From: Methanomicrobiaceae archaeon
GTDB lineage: Archaea; Halobacteriota; Methanomicrobia; Methanomicrobiales; Methanomicrobiaceae
Length of the DNA: 34,942 nt
Direction of reading: 5' to 3'
Assembly (NCBI GenBank): GCA_016928355.1
Contig: JAFGKW010000037.1
Span: forward strand, 1-34,942
A model generated the notes under the pieces. The model saw only the letters and a program-made list of their open reading frames with translations. It did no database searches and was not told the origin of the DNA. The position numbers and the translations under genes are program-made. Numbering within the stretch: the first letter of the stretch is position 1; every line of letters begins with the position of its first letter. Positions 8,352 through 17,722 of this stretch are shown here, one piece after another.

Positions 8352-8359
8352 CATATAAG
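8352..8359 (+). promoter_or_regulatory. TATA box for a leaderless U32-protein mRNA
   Basis: CATATAAG lies 25-32 bases before the ATG at 8384, the archaeal TATA-to-start distance, so transcription would begin at or next to the start codon. A second AT-rich box (8316-8329) lies further upstream. This supports the ATG at 8384 over the TTG at 8312, which lies upstream of both boxes. Confidence 0.5.
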
Positions 8360-8383
8360 CCCTTTTCAGGCTCTTTTACGAAC

Positions 8384-10948
8384 ATGAACAATAAAAAAAT
8401 TCCTGAACTTCTGGCTCCTGCAGGATCCATGGATTCGCTTAAGGCGGCGGTTTCTGCCGGAGCGGATGCGGTCTATCTCGGGACCCGCAAATTCGGTGCG
8501 AGAAATCTGGCATCCAATTTTTCGGGAGATGAACTAAGGGAGGCCGTTGAGTACTGCCATTCCCGCAATGTCAGGGTATATGTTACACACAATACCCTGA
8601 TCCATGATGATGAGATCCCTGACTCCGTGAATGAATTGCATTCTCTTTTTGCGACCGGTGTCGATGCTGTGCTTTTACAGGACTTTGGGATACTATCCGC
8701 TGCCTCAATACTTCTTCCCGGTCTGAAACTGCATGCCTCCACCCAGATGACAATCCATAATCCTGAAGGTGTTCTTTGGGCTGCAAAGAACGGAATTTCA
8801 AGAGTTGTTCTTTCAAGGGAGATGGCTGCGGAGGATATTGCCGCAATAAAAAACGTCAGGGGGTCAGAGGGCGCCGGTCTGGAGGTCTTCATCCATGGGG
8901 CCCTCTGCTGTTCTTATTCCGGGCAGTGCCTGCTCTCATCTATGATCGGGGGAAGAAGCGGGAACCGGGGATTTTGCGCACAGCCTTGCAGGAAGGAATA
9001 TGAAATATTTTCTTTAGAGTTTGATGAATCAGGAAATCTCCGGAAGAAGGAGAAACAGGATTCCTGTTATATGATGTCTCCAGCGGATCTCTGCGCATAC
9101 CGAAACCTGAGAAACCTTGTAGGTCTTGGAATAGATTCGTTTAAGATTGAAGGCAGGATGAAGTCTCCTGAATATGTTGCGACTGTAGTATCGGTCTACC
9201 GGAAGGCTCTGGACAATATTGCAGCAGGGAATTGGTCTCCCTCTGATGATGATGAAACCTCCCTCATGCTCGCCTTCAACAGGGGTTTTACAGGGGGGCA
9301 TATCTCGGGGGAGTCGGGTTCCGGTATAATGTCCGTTGATTTCCCGGCCAACCGGGGTGTTCATGCAGGGACTGTAATCCGTTATGACAAAGCAAAAAAG
9401 AAGGTATATGTCAAAACTGACGGGAGGGTGGTTCCCAAAGCCGGGGACGGGATCTTTTTCCGGCAGGAAGGGCGTGCAGAGGATTTTGGTCTTACCATCC
9501 CTGGTAATGCAGAGAAAAGCGGATCAGAATTAATCTTTCATGTACGGGAGCCTGTAGTTCCCGGAAGTCGTGTATATGTGACAAAGAGTGTTACATTATC
9601 AAAGACGGCAAAAGAGATCTCCTCCACTCCCGGAGGGATTGCAAAGAAGATACCTGTCCTGATTAAGATCAGCTTTAAAGAAGCCACGCCCGTTGCAGAA
9701 GCGACTTTCCCTTCTCTTCACGGCGAACTGTCTTTTAATATGAGAGCCGGTTTTAGTATGGAGGAGGCAAAGAGCAGACCTGTCGATCCCGATGACCTGA
9801 AGAATATATTTTGTAAGACCGGAAACCTCCAGTTTGATGTGGCGGGCTATGTTTCGAATTATAAAGGCGGACTATTCGCTCCGATATCGCTGCTAAACGA
9901 ATTCAGAAGGGATTTTTTTGCCGGAATTGAGAGAAAGATGATTGATGTATGCATGCCCCGGAAAGAAGAAACTGAAACAGCCGGAGAAGAGATTGACATA
10001 TTCATATCTTCGATGAAGTCCTGTGGGGCTGCAAATCCTTATAAAGCGGCTGATCCCGGAGTCTCAGCTTATGTATCAGGTCTCAGTTCTGCGGAGGCTG
10101 CTCTTCGTGGGGGATGCTCCAGGATTTATTACGAGATGGAGACTGCTTCTGGTGCTGACTCAGGCACGTATGCCGGGGAATTGAGGGATGGGATTCAGGC
10201 TGCACGAAAATACAGTGCAGAATTTATATGGAAATGGCCCCGGATTACCGATCCGTCCTTTATCAAAACTGCAAAGTCAGTTCTTGATCTTATGGGGAAT
10301 TGCAGTCCGGATGGCATTATGGTTGAGAATACTGGAGACGGAGTTGGCGTGAAGATGATTTCCGGAGAGATACTCCTCTATGGAGGTCAGGGCCTGAATA
10401 TATTCAATCACCTCGCAGTCGGGATGTTCTCGGGGGATTACAGCCTCCTGACTATATCATGCGAGCTGAATCAATCTGAACTGAAAAGGCTCTGCAGCCT
10501 TGCCTGTTGCCTTTCAACGCGGCCTTTAATGGAATACAGCGTCCACGGCCCGGCAGAGCTTCTGGTATCCGAAAACAACCTGCCGGAGTCATCTGTCGGG
10601 AAGAGGTATTCGCCTGGAAAAGAGTACGGAATTGCCGACAGCACCGGGAGGGTATTTCCCGTAAGAGTGGATGGGTACGGGAGAACTCATGTATACAACT
10701 CCGCCGTGACCTGCCTGATTGACAGCCTGCCGGAGGTTCTGGCTTCAGGGATCGATGGGATCTCACTTGATCTAAGATTATTCTCCCCCGAAACTGTTGA
10801 GAGGATTGTCCGCCTCTATAAAGAAGCCTTATCTGTCTCCAAGACTTCAGGCAAAGAAAGATCAAAAGCACTTGGGAGACTTAAAAAAGAGATCTCCGGA
10901 TTATTCATCGGGGAGATCACTGCAGGGCATTTTCACAGGGGGGTCTAG
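8384..10948 (+). CDS. Peptidase U32 family protein (RlhA/YhbU-like)
   Basis: The protein has 854 residues from the ATG at 8384. The N-terminus shows the U32 signature ELLAPAGSMDSLKAAVSAGADAVYLG in parts, then FIHGALCCSYSGQC (C175, C176, C182) and the GGRSGNRGFCAQPCR motif with C198 and C202. These cysteines are the conserved iron-binding set of the family. Known relatives include bacterial RlhA and TrhP, which hydroxylate rRNA or tRNA; the peptidase name is historical. The long middle and C-terminal regions (about 380-854) correspond to the DUF3656-type architecture. An RNA-hydroxylation role is inferred only. The frame extends to a TTG at 8312, but the shorter start is preferred because the family begins at this point and a TATA box sits 25 bases upstream. 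Its stop abuts the stop of convergent fdhD without a gap. Confidence 0.85.
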   Translation: MNNKKIPELLAPAGSMDSLKAAVSAGADAVYLGTRKFGARNLASNFSGDELREAVEYCHSRNVRVYVTHNTLIHDDEIPDSVNELHSLFATGVDAVLLQDFGILSAASILLPGLKLHASTQMTIHNPEGVLWAAKNGISRVVLSREMAAEDIAAIKNVRGSEGAGLEVFIHGALCCSYSGQCLLSSMIGGRSGNRGFCAQPCRKEYEIFSLEFDESGNLRKKEKQDSCYMMSPADLCAYRNLRNLVGLGIDSFKIEGRMKSPEYVATVVSVYRKALDNIAAGNWSPSDDDETSLMLAFNRGFTGGHISGESGSGIMSVDFPANRGVHAGTVIRYDKAKKKVYVKTDGRVVPKAGDGIFFRQEGRAEDFGLTIPGNAEKSGSELIFHVREPVVPGSRVYVTKSVTLSKTAKEISSTPGGIAKKIPVLIKISFKEATPVAEATFPSLHGELSFNMRAGFSMEEAKSRPVDPDDLKNIFCKTGNLQFDVAGYVSNYKGGLFAPISLLNEFRRDFFAGIERKMIDVCMPRKEETETAGEEIDIFISSMKSCGAANPYKAADPGVSAYVSGLSSAEAALRGGCSRIYYEMETASGADSGTYAGELRDGIQAARKYSAEFIWKWPRITDPSFIKTAKSVLDLMGNCSPDGIMVENTGDGVGVKMISGEILLYGGQGLNIFNHLAVGMFSGDYSLLTISCELNQSELKRLCSLACCLSTRPLMEYSVHGPAELLVSENNLPESSVGKRYSPGKEYGIADSTGRVFPVRVDGYGRTHVYNSAVTCLIDSLPEVLASGIDGISLDLRLFSPETVERIVRLYKEALSVSKTSGKERSKALGRLKKEISGLFIGEITAGHFHRGV

Positions 10949-11683
10949 TTATTTATTCCCGAGTCCTGAGATCCGCCATTCATTTGAGTACACCGTGAAT
11001 CTTTCATCCCGTGCAAAACAGATCAGGGTGACTCCGGTCATCTTTGCGGTCATGATTCCACCGGTAGTTGATGCTGCCTTTGAGATTATTATTGGAATTC
11101 CTGCGTTTGCACATTTGGATACCATACCTGACGGCTGCCGTCCGGTGCATCCAACATAACATTCCGACAGATCGATTCCATTCAGTTTTGCAAAACCAAT
11201 AATCTTGTCAAGGGTGTTGTGCCGCCCGATATCGGACATCTTTGCCAGGACCTCTCCTTCCTTAAAGAGAACGGAGCAATGGACACCTCCTGTTTTTTTC
11301 CACTCATCAGAGACGATCATTTCGCTCGTCCTGAATATCATATCCCCGGAGATTCTGATATCAGAGTCGACCTTATTTGGAGGTTTTACGATATCTGTTC
11401 CTCCTGAAGTGGAGCATTCCTTTACTATGTCACCCGGGTCAGCACCATACACAAAGACCCTGTTTCCTCTTACTTCGACCTGATCTACATGATCAGAGAG
11501 ACCTTCGGAGATCACATAGCCCGCCCCTAGTTCGGCAATATTGTCCAGATTTGCTACCTGCGTGGTGATATATGAGTCATTAAGGAAGATCTCTACCCTG
11601 TCTTCGGGTACGATACAGTCGGCGATCCTGAAGGCATCTTCTCCTTTAACCTTCAGGGCATCAGTCGTATCAAGTCTCATCAT
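10949..11683 (-). CDS. fdhD: FdhD-family sulfurtransferase (formate dehydrogenase accessory protein)
   Basis: FdhD proteins pass sulfur from a cysteine desulfurase to the molybdenum/tungsten cofactor of formate dehydrogenase. The 244-residue sequence has the family landmarks EIFLNDSYITTQ, LGAGYVISEG, TGGVHCSVLF, the hallmark DIGRHNTLDKIIG, and a GIPIIISKAAST segment near the end. In well-studied FdhD the sulfur is carried by a CxxC pair; here the corresponding place reads C90-S-T-S93, so only the first cysteine remains. Other cysteines (for example in HCSVLF and CYVGC) could substitute, or a single cysteine may suffice. No formate dehydrogenase gene lies in the window. It follows the small upstream gene by five bases and is probably co-transcribed with it. 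Confidence 0.88.
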   Translation of the reverse strand: MMRLDTTDALKVKGEDAFRIADCIVPEDRVEIFLNDSYITTQVANLDNIAELGAGYVISEGLSDHVDQVEVRGNRVFVYGADPGDIVKECSTSGGTDIVKPPNKVDSDIRISGDMIFRTSEMIVSDEWKKTGGVHCSVLFKEGEVLAKMSDIGRHNTLDKIIGFAKLNGIDLSECYVGCTGRQPSGMVSKCANAGIPIIISKAASTTGGIMTAKMTGVTLICFARDERFTVYSNEWRISGLGNK

Positions 11684-11688
11684 ATCAG

Positions 11689-11991
11689 TCAGGCTCCTGA
11701 GACGGCTCTTCCCTGCGTCCTGATCTTTTCAAACTCCTCATCCGATCCCTTTGTCTTAAGCAGCATCGTACTATAACAGGGCTTTTTAAAATAAAAGAGA
11801 ATTTCCTTTTTCTTTTTCAGGAATCCTACATATAATGGAGCTTCCCCGAGTATACTGACACCTTTGATTGTATAATGTTCCGGCATCTCGTACACTTCAG
11901 ACGATTTTTTAAATATATATTTGATGGCTTCTTCGGGTGTTATCTTCGGGTTGATAATTTCCGGGCAGAGTTTATTTACGCATCTGTTCAT
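11689..11991 (-). CDS. Small conserved methanogen protein, possibly DUF1894-like
   Basis: The product is a 100-residue soluble protein with Cys at 4 and 9 (MNRCVNKLC) and a third Cys in FKKPCYSTMLL. It alternates a helix (EEAIKYIFKKSSEVYEM) with beta-strands (YTIKGVSILGEAPLYVGFLKK). From memory this resembles the small methanogen family DUF1894, but I cannot confirm that. The coding region is clear from its position five bases before fdhD in the same direction, the shared strand and a sensible ATG. A role in molybdopterin/formate metabolism is suggested only by the neighbour. No catalytic motif can be named. Confidence 0.65.
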   Translation of the reverse strand: MNRCVNKLCPEIINPKITPEEAIKYIFKKSSEVYEMPEHYTIKGVSILGEAPLYVGFLKKKKEILFYFKKPCYSTMLLKTKGSDEEFEKIRTQGRAVSGA

Positions 11992-12036
11992 CTGATTAAC
12001 AGATCATAAGATACGTGGAATGAAAGATTTTGTGTT

Positions 12037-12056
12037 GGCGGCCAGTGCTGGCGGCC
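12037..12056. repeat. GGCGGCC direct repeat around a GCCAG/CTGGC palindrome
   Basis: Two GGCGGCC copies (12037-12043 and 12050-12056) flank and overlap the inverted repeat GCCAG-TG-CTGGC (12041-12052). The block sits between the divergent dapL and small-protein promoters, 15 bases before the dapL TATA box, in otherwise AT-rich DNA. It could be an operator, but nothing in the sequence names the regulator. Confidence 0.35.
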
Positions 12057-12070
12057 TGTCTCTCCAGTGA

Positions 12071-12078
12071 TATTAATA
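12071..12078 (+). promoter_or_regulatory. TATA box of dapL-lysA
   Basis: TATTAATA lies 26-33 bases before the dapL ATG (12104), the spacing expected if transcription starts at the initiation codon. No Shine-Dalgarno sequence precedes that ATG, consistent with a leaderless mRNA. Confidence 0.5.
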
Positions 12079-12103
12079 GACATAAAAGCCAACTTTTCTC
12101 GCA

Positions 12104-13252
12104 ATGTACGCAAAACGTCTTGATAATTTACCCCCATATCTGTTTGCGCAAATAGACAAACTAAAGGCCGAAAAGAGGGCAGAAGGCGTGGATATCATTG
12201 ATTTTGGCGTCGGTGATCCTGACCTCCCGACACCATCTCATATCGTTGATTCCCTGTGCGAGGCGGCAAGGGATTCCGCTACTCACCATTACCCTGATTA
12301 TACAGGAATGCTCGAGTACCGCGAGGCTGTTGCTTCCTGGTACAAATCCCGTTTCGGGGTCGACCTGGATCCTAAGACCGAGGTGCTCGCACTAATCGGT
12401 TCAAAGGAAGGCATTGCCCATGTACCTGAAGCATTTGTCAACCCCGGCGAATATGTTCTTGTTCCCGATCCCGGCTATCCTGTATATAAAACCTCGACCC
12501 TCTTTGCAGAGGGAAAGGTCTGGGAGATGCCTCTTACCGGAGAGAATGATTTCATCCCGGATCTTGATGCAATTCCTTCAGATGTCCTGAAGACTGCATC
12601 ACTGATGTTCCTCGGCTACCCCAACAACCCGACGGCTGCAACCGCACCTCTCTCTTTCTTCAGTGAGGTTGTTGAGTTTGCCCGGGAGAACGATATCGTA
12701 GTAGTTCATGACAATGCATACTCGGAGATAACATTCGACGGCTACAAAGCACCCTCATTTCTTCAGGCAGACGGTGCAAAGGAAGTCGGAATCGAGATGC
12801 ATTCACTTTCGAAGACCTACAATATGACCGGCTGGAGAATCGGAATGGCTGCAGGAGGCGAAGAGCTGATCTCCGGTCTTGGAAGGGTGAAGACAAATGT
12901 CGATTCAGGAGCATTTGATGCAATCCAGAGGGCTGCAATCACAGCGCTCACCTCTTCCCAACAGTGCGTCGCCGACGCATGTAAGGTATATCAGGAAAGA
13001 CGTGATATTTTAGTATCAGGATTAAAGGACCTTGGATTTGATGTCACTGCACCAAAGGCCACTTTCTACGTATGGATGAAGGTCCCTGACTCAATGAGCT
13101 TTACCCAGAAAATGCTCAATGAAGCGGGGATTGTAGTGACCCCCGGGACAGGGTTTGGTAGGAGCGGCGACGGCTATGTCAGATTCGCAATAACCCGCAA
13201 TGTCGACAGAATTAATGAGGCCCTGGAAAGAATGAGGAGGATTGACTTTTGA
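12104..13252 (+). CDS. dapL: LL-diaminopimelate aminotransferase
   Basis: This PLP-dependent class I/II aminotransferase converts tetrahydrodipicolinate directly to LL-diaminopimelate with glutamate as amino donor, on the way to lysine. The 382-residue sequence has the fold-type I pattern: N-terminal [28 protein letters not shown] for cofactor and substrate binding, [15 protein letters not shown], and the PLP-lysine motif [14 protein letters not shown] with K237. YVRFAITRN near the end carries the carboxylate-binding arginine. Family I aminotransferases are hard to separate by sequence alone, but lysA follows with a four-base overlap (TTGA), which strongly supports the lysine assignment. Confidence 0.88.
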   Translation: MYAKRLDNLPPYLFAQIDKLKAEKRAEGVDIIDFGVGDPDLPTPSHIVDSLCEAARDSATHHYPDYTGMLEYREAVASWYKSRFGVDLDPKTEVLALIGSKEGIAHVPEAFVNPGEYVLVPDPGYPVYKTSTLFAEGKVWEMPLTGENDFIPDLDAIPSDVLKTASLMFLGYPNNPTAATAPLSFFSEVVEFARENDIVVVHDNAYSEITFDGYKAPSFLQADGAKEVGIEMHSLSKTYNMTGWRIGMAAGGEELISGLGRVKTNVDSGAFDAIQRAAITALTSSQQCVADACKVYQERRDILVSGLKDLGFDVTAPKATFYVWMKVPDSMSFTQKMLNEAGIVVTPGTGFGRSGDGYVRFAITRNVDRINEALERMRRIDF

Positions 13253-14544
13253 GACTGCCTGACCACCTGAGTATAAAAAACGGACATCTTTATATCGGAC
13301 AGCACGATACGGTGGAACTTGCCGGACAATACGGCACTCCATGCTACGTATCTGATGAGGAGCGTATAAGACAGAATTTCCTTCGCTATAACAGTGCACT
13401 GAGGGAGCATTACGGGGACATTCAGCTCCTCTATGCCGCGAAGGCAAATGGAAATCTGTCTGTAATGAGAGTACTTGCCAGCCTGGGAGCAGGTGCGGAT
13501 GTATTCTCTTCCGGAGAACTTCATTTAGCGCTTCTCGCAGGAATGTCTCCTGAAAAGCTTCTCTTCAACGGCAGTTCAAAGTCAGTAGAGGATCTTGAAC
13601 TTGCGGTGGATAAGGGCGTCCGTGTCTCTGTAGATTCATTTGATGAATTAAGGCAGCTCTCTGAGGTTGCCAAGAATAAAGGCGCAGAGGTCGAGATCTC
13701 CTTCAGGATAAATCCTGCACTCGAGGTTCCGACCCACCCGAAGATTGCAACCGGCCTTGCGACAAGCAAGTTCGGCATTCCCGCCGGGCAGATTCTCGAT
13801 GCTTACAAGGCTGCGATTGAATCCGATAACGTAACGCCTGTAGGAATGCACTGCCATATCGGCTCGCAGATCCTTGATGTGGCACCATTTGCAAAAGCAG
13901 CAGAAGTCATGGTGGATTTAGCAGGTAAGATTACTGACCTTGGCGTCCGTCTTGCATTCATCGATATCGGCGGCGGACTGGGAATCCCTTACAACCGCGA
14001 GAAGGATAAGATGCCGACGCCTGAAGAGTATGCAAATGCCGTGATGCCTGTCTTTTTGAAAGGTATCGAGAAGCACGGCATCAAGCCGCAGCTATGGGTT
14101 GAACCCGGCAGGTATCTCCTCGGCGATACGACCGTCCTGCTTACAAAGGTGAATTCGGTCAAAAAGGCGCACAAGAACTTTGTCAATGTGGATGCCGGAT
14201 TCAATCTCCTTCTCCGGCCTGCAATGTATGATTCCTATCATGAGGTGGTGGTTGCAAACAGGGCGGACGAGGAACAGGCCGAGACATATACAGTCACAGG
14301 CCCTATATGCGAGACCGGGGACATCCTTGCCGCCGACAGGAAGCTTCCGCGTGTTGTAGATGATGATCTGATCGCAATCCTCGATGCAGGTGCGTATGGC
14401 TATTCAATGTCCTCGCAGTACAACAGCCGTCCCCGTTGTACTGAAGTTATGGTGAAGGGCGATAAATCTGCTCCCATGCGCAGGAAGGAGAGCATAATCG
14501 ATATCATAAATACGATGCAGAAGCTGCCCTGGCATGAGGAATAG
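13249..14544 (+). CDS. lysA: Diaminopimelate decarboxylase
   Basis: This enzyme catalyses the last step of lysine synthesis, decarboxylating meso-diaminopimelate. The 431-residue, alanine-racemase-fold PLP protein has the PLP-binding lysine in [10 protein letters not shown] (K65), then [19 protein letters not shown], the glycine-rich [11 protein letters not shown] phosphate-binding loop, VEPGRYL, the second active-site block GPICETGD, and [14 protein letters not shown]. The start is TTG 13249, overlapping the dapL stop in TTGA, so the genes are translationally coupled. A separate diaminopimelate epimerase is not in the window. Confidence 0.95.
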   Translation: MRLPDHLSIKNGHLYIGQHDTVELAGQYGTPCYVSDEERIRQNFLRYNSALREHYGDIQLLYAAKANGNLSVMRVLASLGAGADVFSSGELHLALLAGMSPEKLLFNGSSKSVEDLELAVDKGVRVSVDSFDELRQLSEVAKNKGAEVEISFRINPALEVPTHPKIATGLATSKFGIPAGQILDAYKAAIESDNVTPVGMHCHIGSQILDVAPFAKAAEVMVDLAGKITDLGVRLAFIDIGGGLGIPYNREKDKMPTPEEYANAVMPVFLKGIEKHGIKPQLWVEPGRYLLGDTTVLLTKVNSVKKAHKNFVNVDAGFNLLLRPAMYDSYHEVVVANRADEEQAETYTVTGPICETGDILAADRKLPRVVDDDLIAILDAGAYGYSMSSQYNSRPRCTEVMVKGDKSAPMRRKESIIDIINTMQKLPWHEE

Positions 14545-14560
14545 GGAGTAATGATTTGAG

Positions 14561-15892
14561 TTGAGAGTCCATTATGCCCTGATGGACGACCTCTGCTCCT
14601 GGGAGGAGTTTGAAAGACTCGTCCTGAATAAAACAGAATCCTCCGGAGAGGAATCTGAAGAGAGGTCTGCCGCAAGAGATGTGGTGTCGGATGCCGGGAG
14701 GCTCCACACCCGGTTGTCTGATCTTAAGGCAGGTCCTACTCTGGTATCTTTTTTTTGCAGGGTTATTCAGGTGAAAAAAGCCTCAAGGTTTGATCGGCCG
14801 GACGGCGGGCACGGTTATGTTTCGCGTATTCTCTGCGGGGACGATTCGGGCGAGGTCGTGCTGACACTCTGGGATGAAAAGGCATTTGCTTCTGGAGAGT
14901 TCTCCGAAGGAGAAGTCCTTGAGGTTGTCGGGAGGCTTAAGCGAAGGGGAACTATCGATGTCGCTGACCTCCGGAAACCTGAGAAGCCTCCTGAAATACA
15001 GCTTCGTGATAGAGGTATGCGGACTTTCAGTCTGGTCACCCTCAATGCAGTGATACTTGCCTTTGCAGGTGAAGGCAGCTTTCAGGGTGCTGATGAGAAG
15101 GTTTCCAGGTATATCCGTCTCATTGTTGGTGATGATTTTGGTGAGGCCGAGGTCATGTTCTGGAACAACGATGCTCCAAAAGGATTCCGGACCGGTGCGA
15201 ATGTCAGCATAACCGGTATATCCGAAAGACCGTCATCAGGGGCGAAGAGAAGTTATTCTGCAGATGAAAATTCCGGAGTATCTGCATTTCAGGATGAAAA
15301 AATGATTGTGGAGCGCCGTTTCTTGTCCGGCATATCTGATATTCATGAAGGGTGGAGTGGTTCAATCTCAGTCATAATTGAAGAACCCGGAGATGTTCGT
15401 GAATTCGTAACCCGCAAAGGGAATATCTCCTATGTAAGAAATCTGCAGGTGTATGATGAGAGCGGAAAAATCACTATTGTGGTCTGGGGGGAACAGGCCT
15501 GCCTGCCTTTTCTGAAAGGAGACAAGCTCGATATTTTCTTTGCAGAAGCACGGGTAAAATCCGGAGAACGGACTGATGAGGGTTCATTACCGGATATTGA
15601 GATCCATGCAGGATATCAGTCGTTCGTATCGTTCAGTGAGACCGGAGGAGAGACTGTATTTATCAGGGGCTTCATTGTCCCCCGGAATGGATATTTCAGT
15701 ATTGACAACAGTGAAGTTTCCTGTCCCTTAAAAGAGCTGAAAGAAGGGATGAAAGCCTGTATGGAAGCTGAAATGTATGGTGTACTCTATGATTCGGGAA
15801 GGATCGAGGTGAAGGAATTCAGCGAACCCGCTCCTGATTCAATTGATCTAAAATCAAAGATTGAGGAAGTAAAGAAGAGATCCGGGTGCTGA
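14561..15892 (+). CDS. Single-stranded DNA-binding protein, RPA-like, multiple OB folds
   Basis: The 443-residue protein contains at least three OB-fold domains. The first is about 58-150 (VSFFCRVIQVKKASRF...GEVVLTLWDEKA). The second is about 165-240 (YIRLIVGDDFGEAEVMFWNND), and the third about 265-345 (ISYVRNLQVYDESGKITIVVWGEQA). A shorter C-terminal strand-rich segment spans about 360-430. The repeated pattern in which the last strand ends in V-x-L/V-x-W is typical of archaeal RPA. No zinc-finger cysteines are evident. It would coat single-stranded DNA in replication and recombination, fitting the radA gene that follows. The TTG at 14561 is used here; an in-frame ATG at 14582 is the alternative. 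GGGAG at 14545-14549 is its only SD-like sequence. Confidence 0.82.
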   Translation: MRVHYALMDDLCSWEEFERLVLNKTESSGEESEERSAARDVVSDAGRLHTRLSDLKAGPTLVSFFCRVIQVKKASRFDRPDGGHGYVSRILCGDDSGEVVLTLWDEKAFASGEFSEGEVLEVVGRLKRRGTIDVADLRKPEKPPEIQLRDRGMRTFSLVTLNAVILAFAGEGSFQGADEKVSRYIRLIVGDDFGEAEVMFWNNDAPKGFRTGANVSITGISERPSSGAKRSYSADENSGVSAFQDEKMIVERRFLSGISDIHEGWSGSISVIIEEPGDVREFVTRKGNISYVRNLQVYDESGKITIVVWGEQACLPFLKGDKLDIFFAEARVKSGERTDEGSLPDIEIHAGYQSFVSFSETGGETVFIRGFIVPRNGYFSIDNSEVSCPLKELKEGMKACMEAEMYGVLYDSGRIEVKEFSEPAPDSIDLKSKIEEVKKRSGC

Positions 15893-15924
15893 AGATGATT
15901 ACTTTCACGCCGCATGGCATGTTA

Positions 15925-15933
15925 TCTTTATAG
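15925..15933 (+). promoter_or_regulatory. TATA box of radA
   Basis: TCTTTATAG, about 90 bases before the radA ATG, predicts a transcript start near 15956. This would leave a short leader containing an 18-codon open frame before radA. Confidence 0.4.
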
Positions 15934-15959
15934 CCGGTTCAGCTATTCATTAGTATGAA

Positions 15960-16016
15960 ATGATGCCTGAAACATCTTCTACAGGCAGAATTTACAAGAA
16001 AGTTCGAGAGGTATAG
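15960..16016 (+). CDS. Possible 18-codon leader ORF before radA
   Basis: ATG 15960 opens a frame of 18 codons ending in TAG 16014-16016, three bases before the radA ATG. The predicted transcript start (about 15956) puts this ATG almost at the 5' end of the mRNA. The radA Shine-Dalgarno-like GAGAGGT (16006-16012) lies inside the last codons, so translation of the leader could influence radA initiation. There is no homology evidence; it may be chance. Confidence 0.2.
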   Translation: MMPETSSTGRIYKKVREV

Positions 16017-16019
16017 GAA

Positions 16020-16991
16020 ATGACAGAACTTGAAATTGAAGACCTGCCCGGAGTCGGGCCGACAACAGCAGACAAACTACGTGAGGCCGGGTACGGTACT
16101 ATCGCGGGTATAGCAACCGCTTCATATGCAGACCTTGCAGAGGCTGCAGAGATCGGGGAATCAACAGCGAAAAAGATGATTCGTGAAGCCAGAAAGATGG
16201 CTGACATCGGGGGATTCCGCAAGGGCACCGATGTTCTTGAGGAAAGGAAAAAAGTCCGGAAACTGACGACATTCGTTCCTGAATTCGATAGTCTCCTGGG
16301 TGGTGGCCTTGAGACCATGTCGATTATCGAGTTCTATGGTGAGTTTGGTTCGGGAAAAAGTCAAATCGCTCACCAGATGGCAGTAAACGCCCAGCTCCCC
16401 GAGGATGTTGGCGGTCTGAACGGATCCGTCATATATATTGATACCGAGAATACCTTCCGTCCCGAGAGGATAAAGCAGATGGTTGAGGGTCTTGAGCTTG
16501 AGGATATTCCCCCTGTTGAGGAGTTTCTTGAGCACATTCACGTTGCAGAGGCATACACCTCAGATCACCAGATGCTTCTTGTAGATACTATCCGGGAGCT
16601 TGCCAACGAGCTGAGAGAGACCGAAAAACCACTCCGGCTTATTGTGGTTGATTCACTTATGGCTCATTTCCGTGCAGAGTATGCCGGGCGTGGCACACTT
16701 TCAGTCAGGCAGCAGAAACTCAACAAACACATGTATGATCTTGCAAAGCTTGCGAAGGAATTCAATGCAGTCGTGATTGTTACAAATCAGGTTCAGTCAA
16801 ATCCTGCAGTATTTTTTGGTGACCCGACGAAACCCACCGGTGGGAATATTGTCGGGCATGCCTCCAAGTTCAGGATTTATCTCCGTAAGAGCAAAGGCGG
16901 CAAACGTGTCGCAAAACTTGTCGACAGTCCTGATCAGCCTGAAGGCGAGGCGGCATTTTCAGTTGAGATGGCAGGTCTTAAACCTGTATAA
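16020..16991 (+). CDS. radA: DNA repair and recombination protein RadA
   Basis: RadA is the archaeal RecA/Rad51 recombinase that forms filaments on single-stranded DNA and drives strand exchange. The 323-residue protein has an N-terminal helix-hairpin-helix domain ([19 protein letters not shown], 7-25) and the polymerisation linker [15 protein letters not shown]. Walker A is GEFGSGKS (107-114), Walker B is [20 protein letters not shown], and the DNA-binding loop region is [20 protein letters not shown]. Length is normal for the family and no intein is present. The ATG at 16020 is preceded by GAGAGGT. It follows the RPA-like gene, giving a recombination pair. Confidence 0.97.
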   Translation: MTELEIEDLPGVGPTTADKLREAGYGTIAGIATASYADLAEAAEIGESTAKKMIREARKMADIGGFRKGTDVLEERKKVRKLTTFVPEFDSLLGGGLETMSIIEFYGEFGSGKSQIAHQMAVNAQLPEDVGGLNGSVIYIDTENTFRPERIKQMVEGLELEDIPPVEEFLEHIHVAEAYTSDHQMLLVDTIRELANELRETEKPLRLIVVDSLMAHFRAEYAGRGTLSVRQQKLNKHMYDLAKLAKEFNAVVIVTNQVQSNPAVFFGDPTKPTGGNIVGHASKFRIYLRKSKGGKRVAKLVDSPDQPEGEAAFSVEMAGLKPV

Positions 16992-17008
16992 CTGATAATA
17001 TCATATAG

Positions 17009-17722
17009 ATGATCAATAACCCCTCTTTTCATCCCCGCGCACTGATAACCGATATCGACGGGACAATAACAGATAATATGCGGCGTATAAATCTTGATTC
17101 AGTATCTGTAATCAGAACGTTGACTGACAACGGGATCCCGGTTGTTCTTGCAAGCGGAAACACCGAATGCTCACTGACATTTCTCAGCAAAATGATCGGG
17201 ACCGACGGGACAATTATTGCCGAGAACGGCGGCCTGTACAAGATCACCTATGCAGGTGAGAGGAGGATATGTTCTGACAGGGCCGTATGTCTTGAGGCAT
17301 ATGAGAAAGTAAGGAATTATTATGAGAGGAGAGGGGAATCACTTCAGCTTTACAGTCCCGAGTACCGTTTTGCAGATATAGCCTTTGCAAGAACTGTAGA
17401 CCCCGATGAGGTCCGGAGAATTGTCTCAGGAATGCCGGTGAAGATCCTTGATTCGGGTTTTGCGATACATATCCAGTCCGGGAATGTCAACAAAGGAACG
17501 ACACTTGGCCTTGTTGCCGGGGAGATGGGTATACCTGTGTCTGAATTTGTTGCTGTAGGAGATTCGAACAATGATCAGGAGATGCTGGAGACTGCAGGGA
17601 TGGGTATTGCTGTTGCAGGTGGTCAGAGCGGTGCCGTTGAAGCCGCAGATCATGTTAGTGTGAAAAAATATGGGGATGGTTTTTCAGAAGTAATGAGGGA
17701 AATATTCAGTTCATTCTTTTGA
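17009..17722 (+). CDS. Phosphoglycolate phosphatase, archaeal HAD type
   Basis: This 237-residue HAD-superfamily phosphatase of the archaeal TA0175/PGP type would remove phosphate from 2-phosphoglycolate or related substrates. Motif I is ALITDIDGTITDN with D15 (nucleophile) and D17; motif II is VVLASGNTECS; the motif III lysine is in NKGTTLGLVAGEMG; motif IV is VAVGDSNNDQEML. The cap domain between motifs II and III is of the C2 type. The exact substrate cannot be read from the sequence; sucrose- or mannosyl-phosphate phosphatase relatives are the main alternatives. It starts 17 bases after radA and its last 12 bases overlap the convergent PRC-barrel gene. Confidence 0.85.
   Translation: MINNPSFHPRALITDIDGTITDNMRRINLDSVSVIRTLTDNGIPVVLASGNTECSLTFLSKMIGTDGTIIAENGGLYKITYAGERRICSDRAVCLEAYEKVRNYYERRGESLQLYSPEYRFADIAFARTVDPDEVRRIVSGMPVKILDSGFAIHIQSGNVNKGTTLGLVAGEMGIPVSEFVAVGDSNNDQEMLETAGMGIAVAGGQSGAVEAADHVSVKKYGDGFSEVMREIFSSFF

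Noticed and set aside
8312-8383. TTG at 8312 as start of the U32-family protein
   Set aside because: The extra 24 residues are unlike the family N-terminus and lie over TATA-like sequences; the ATG at 8384 has a TATA box at 25-32 bases.
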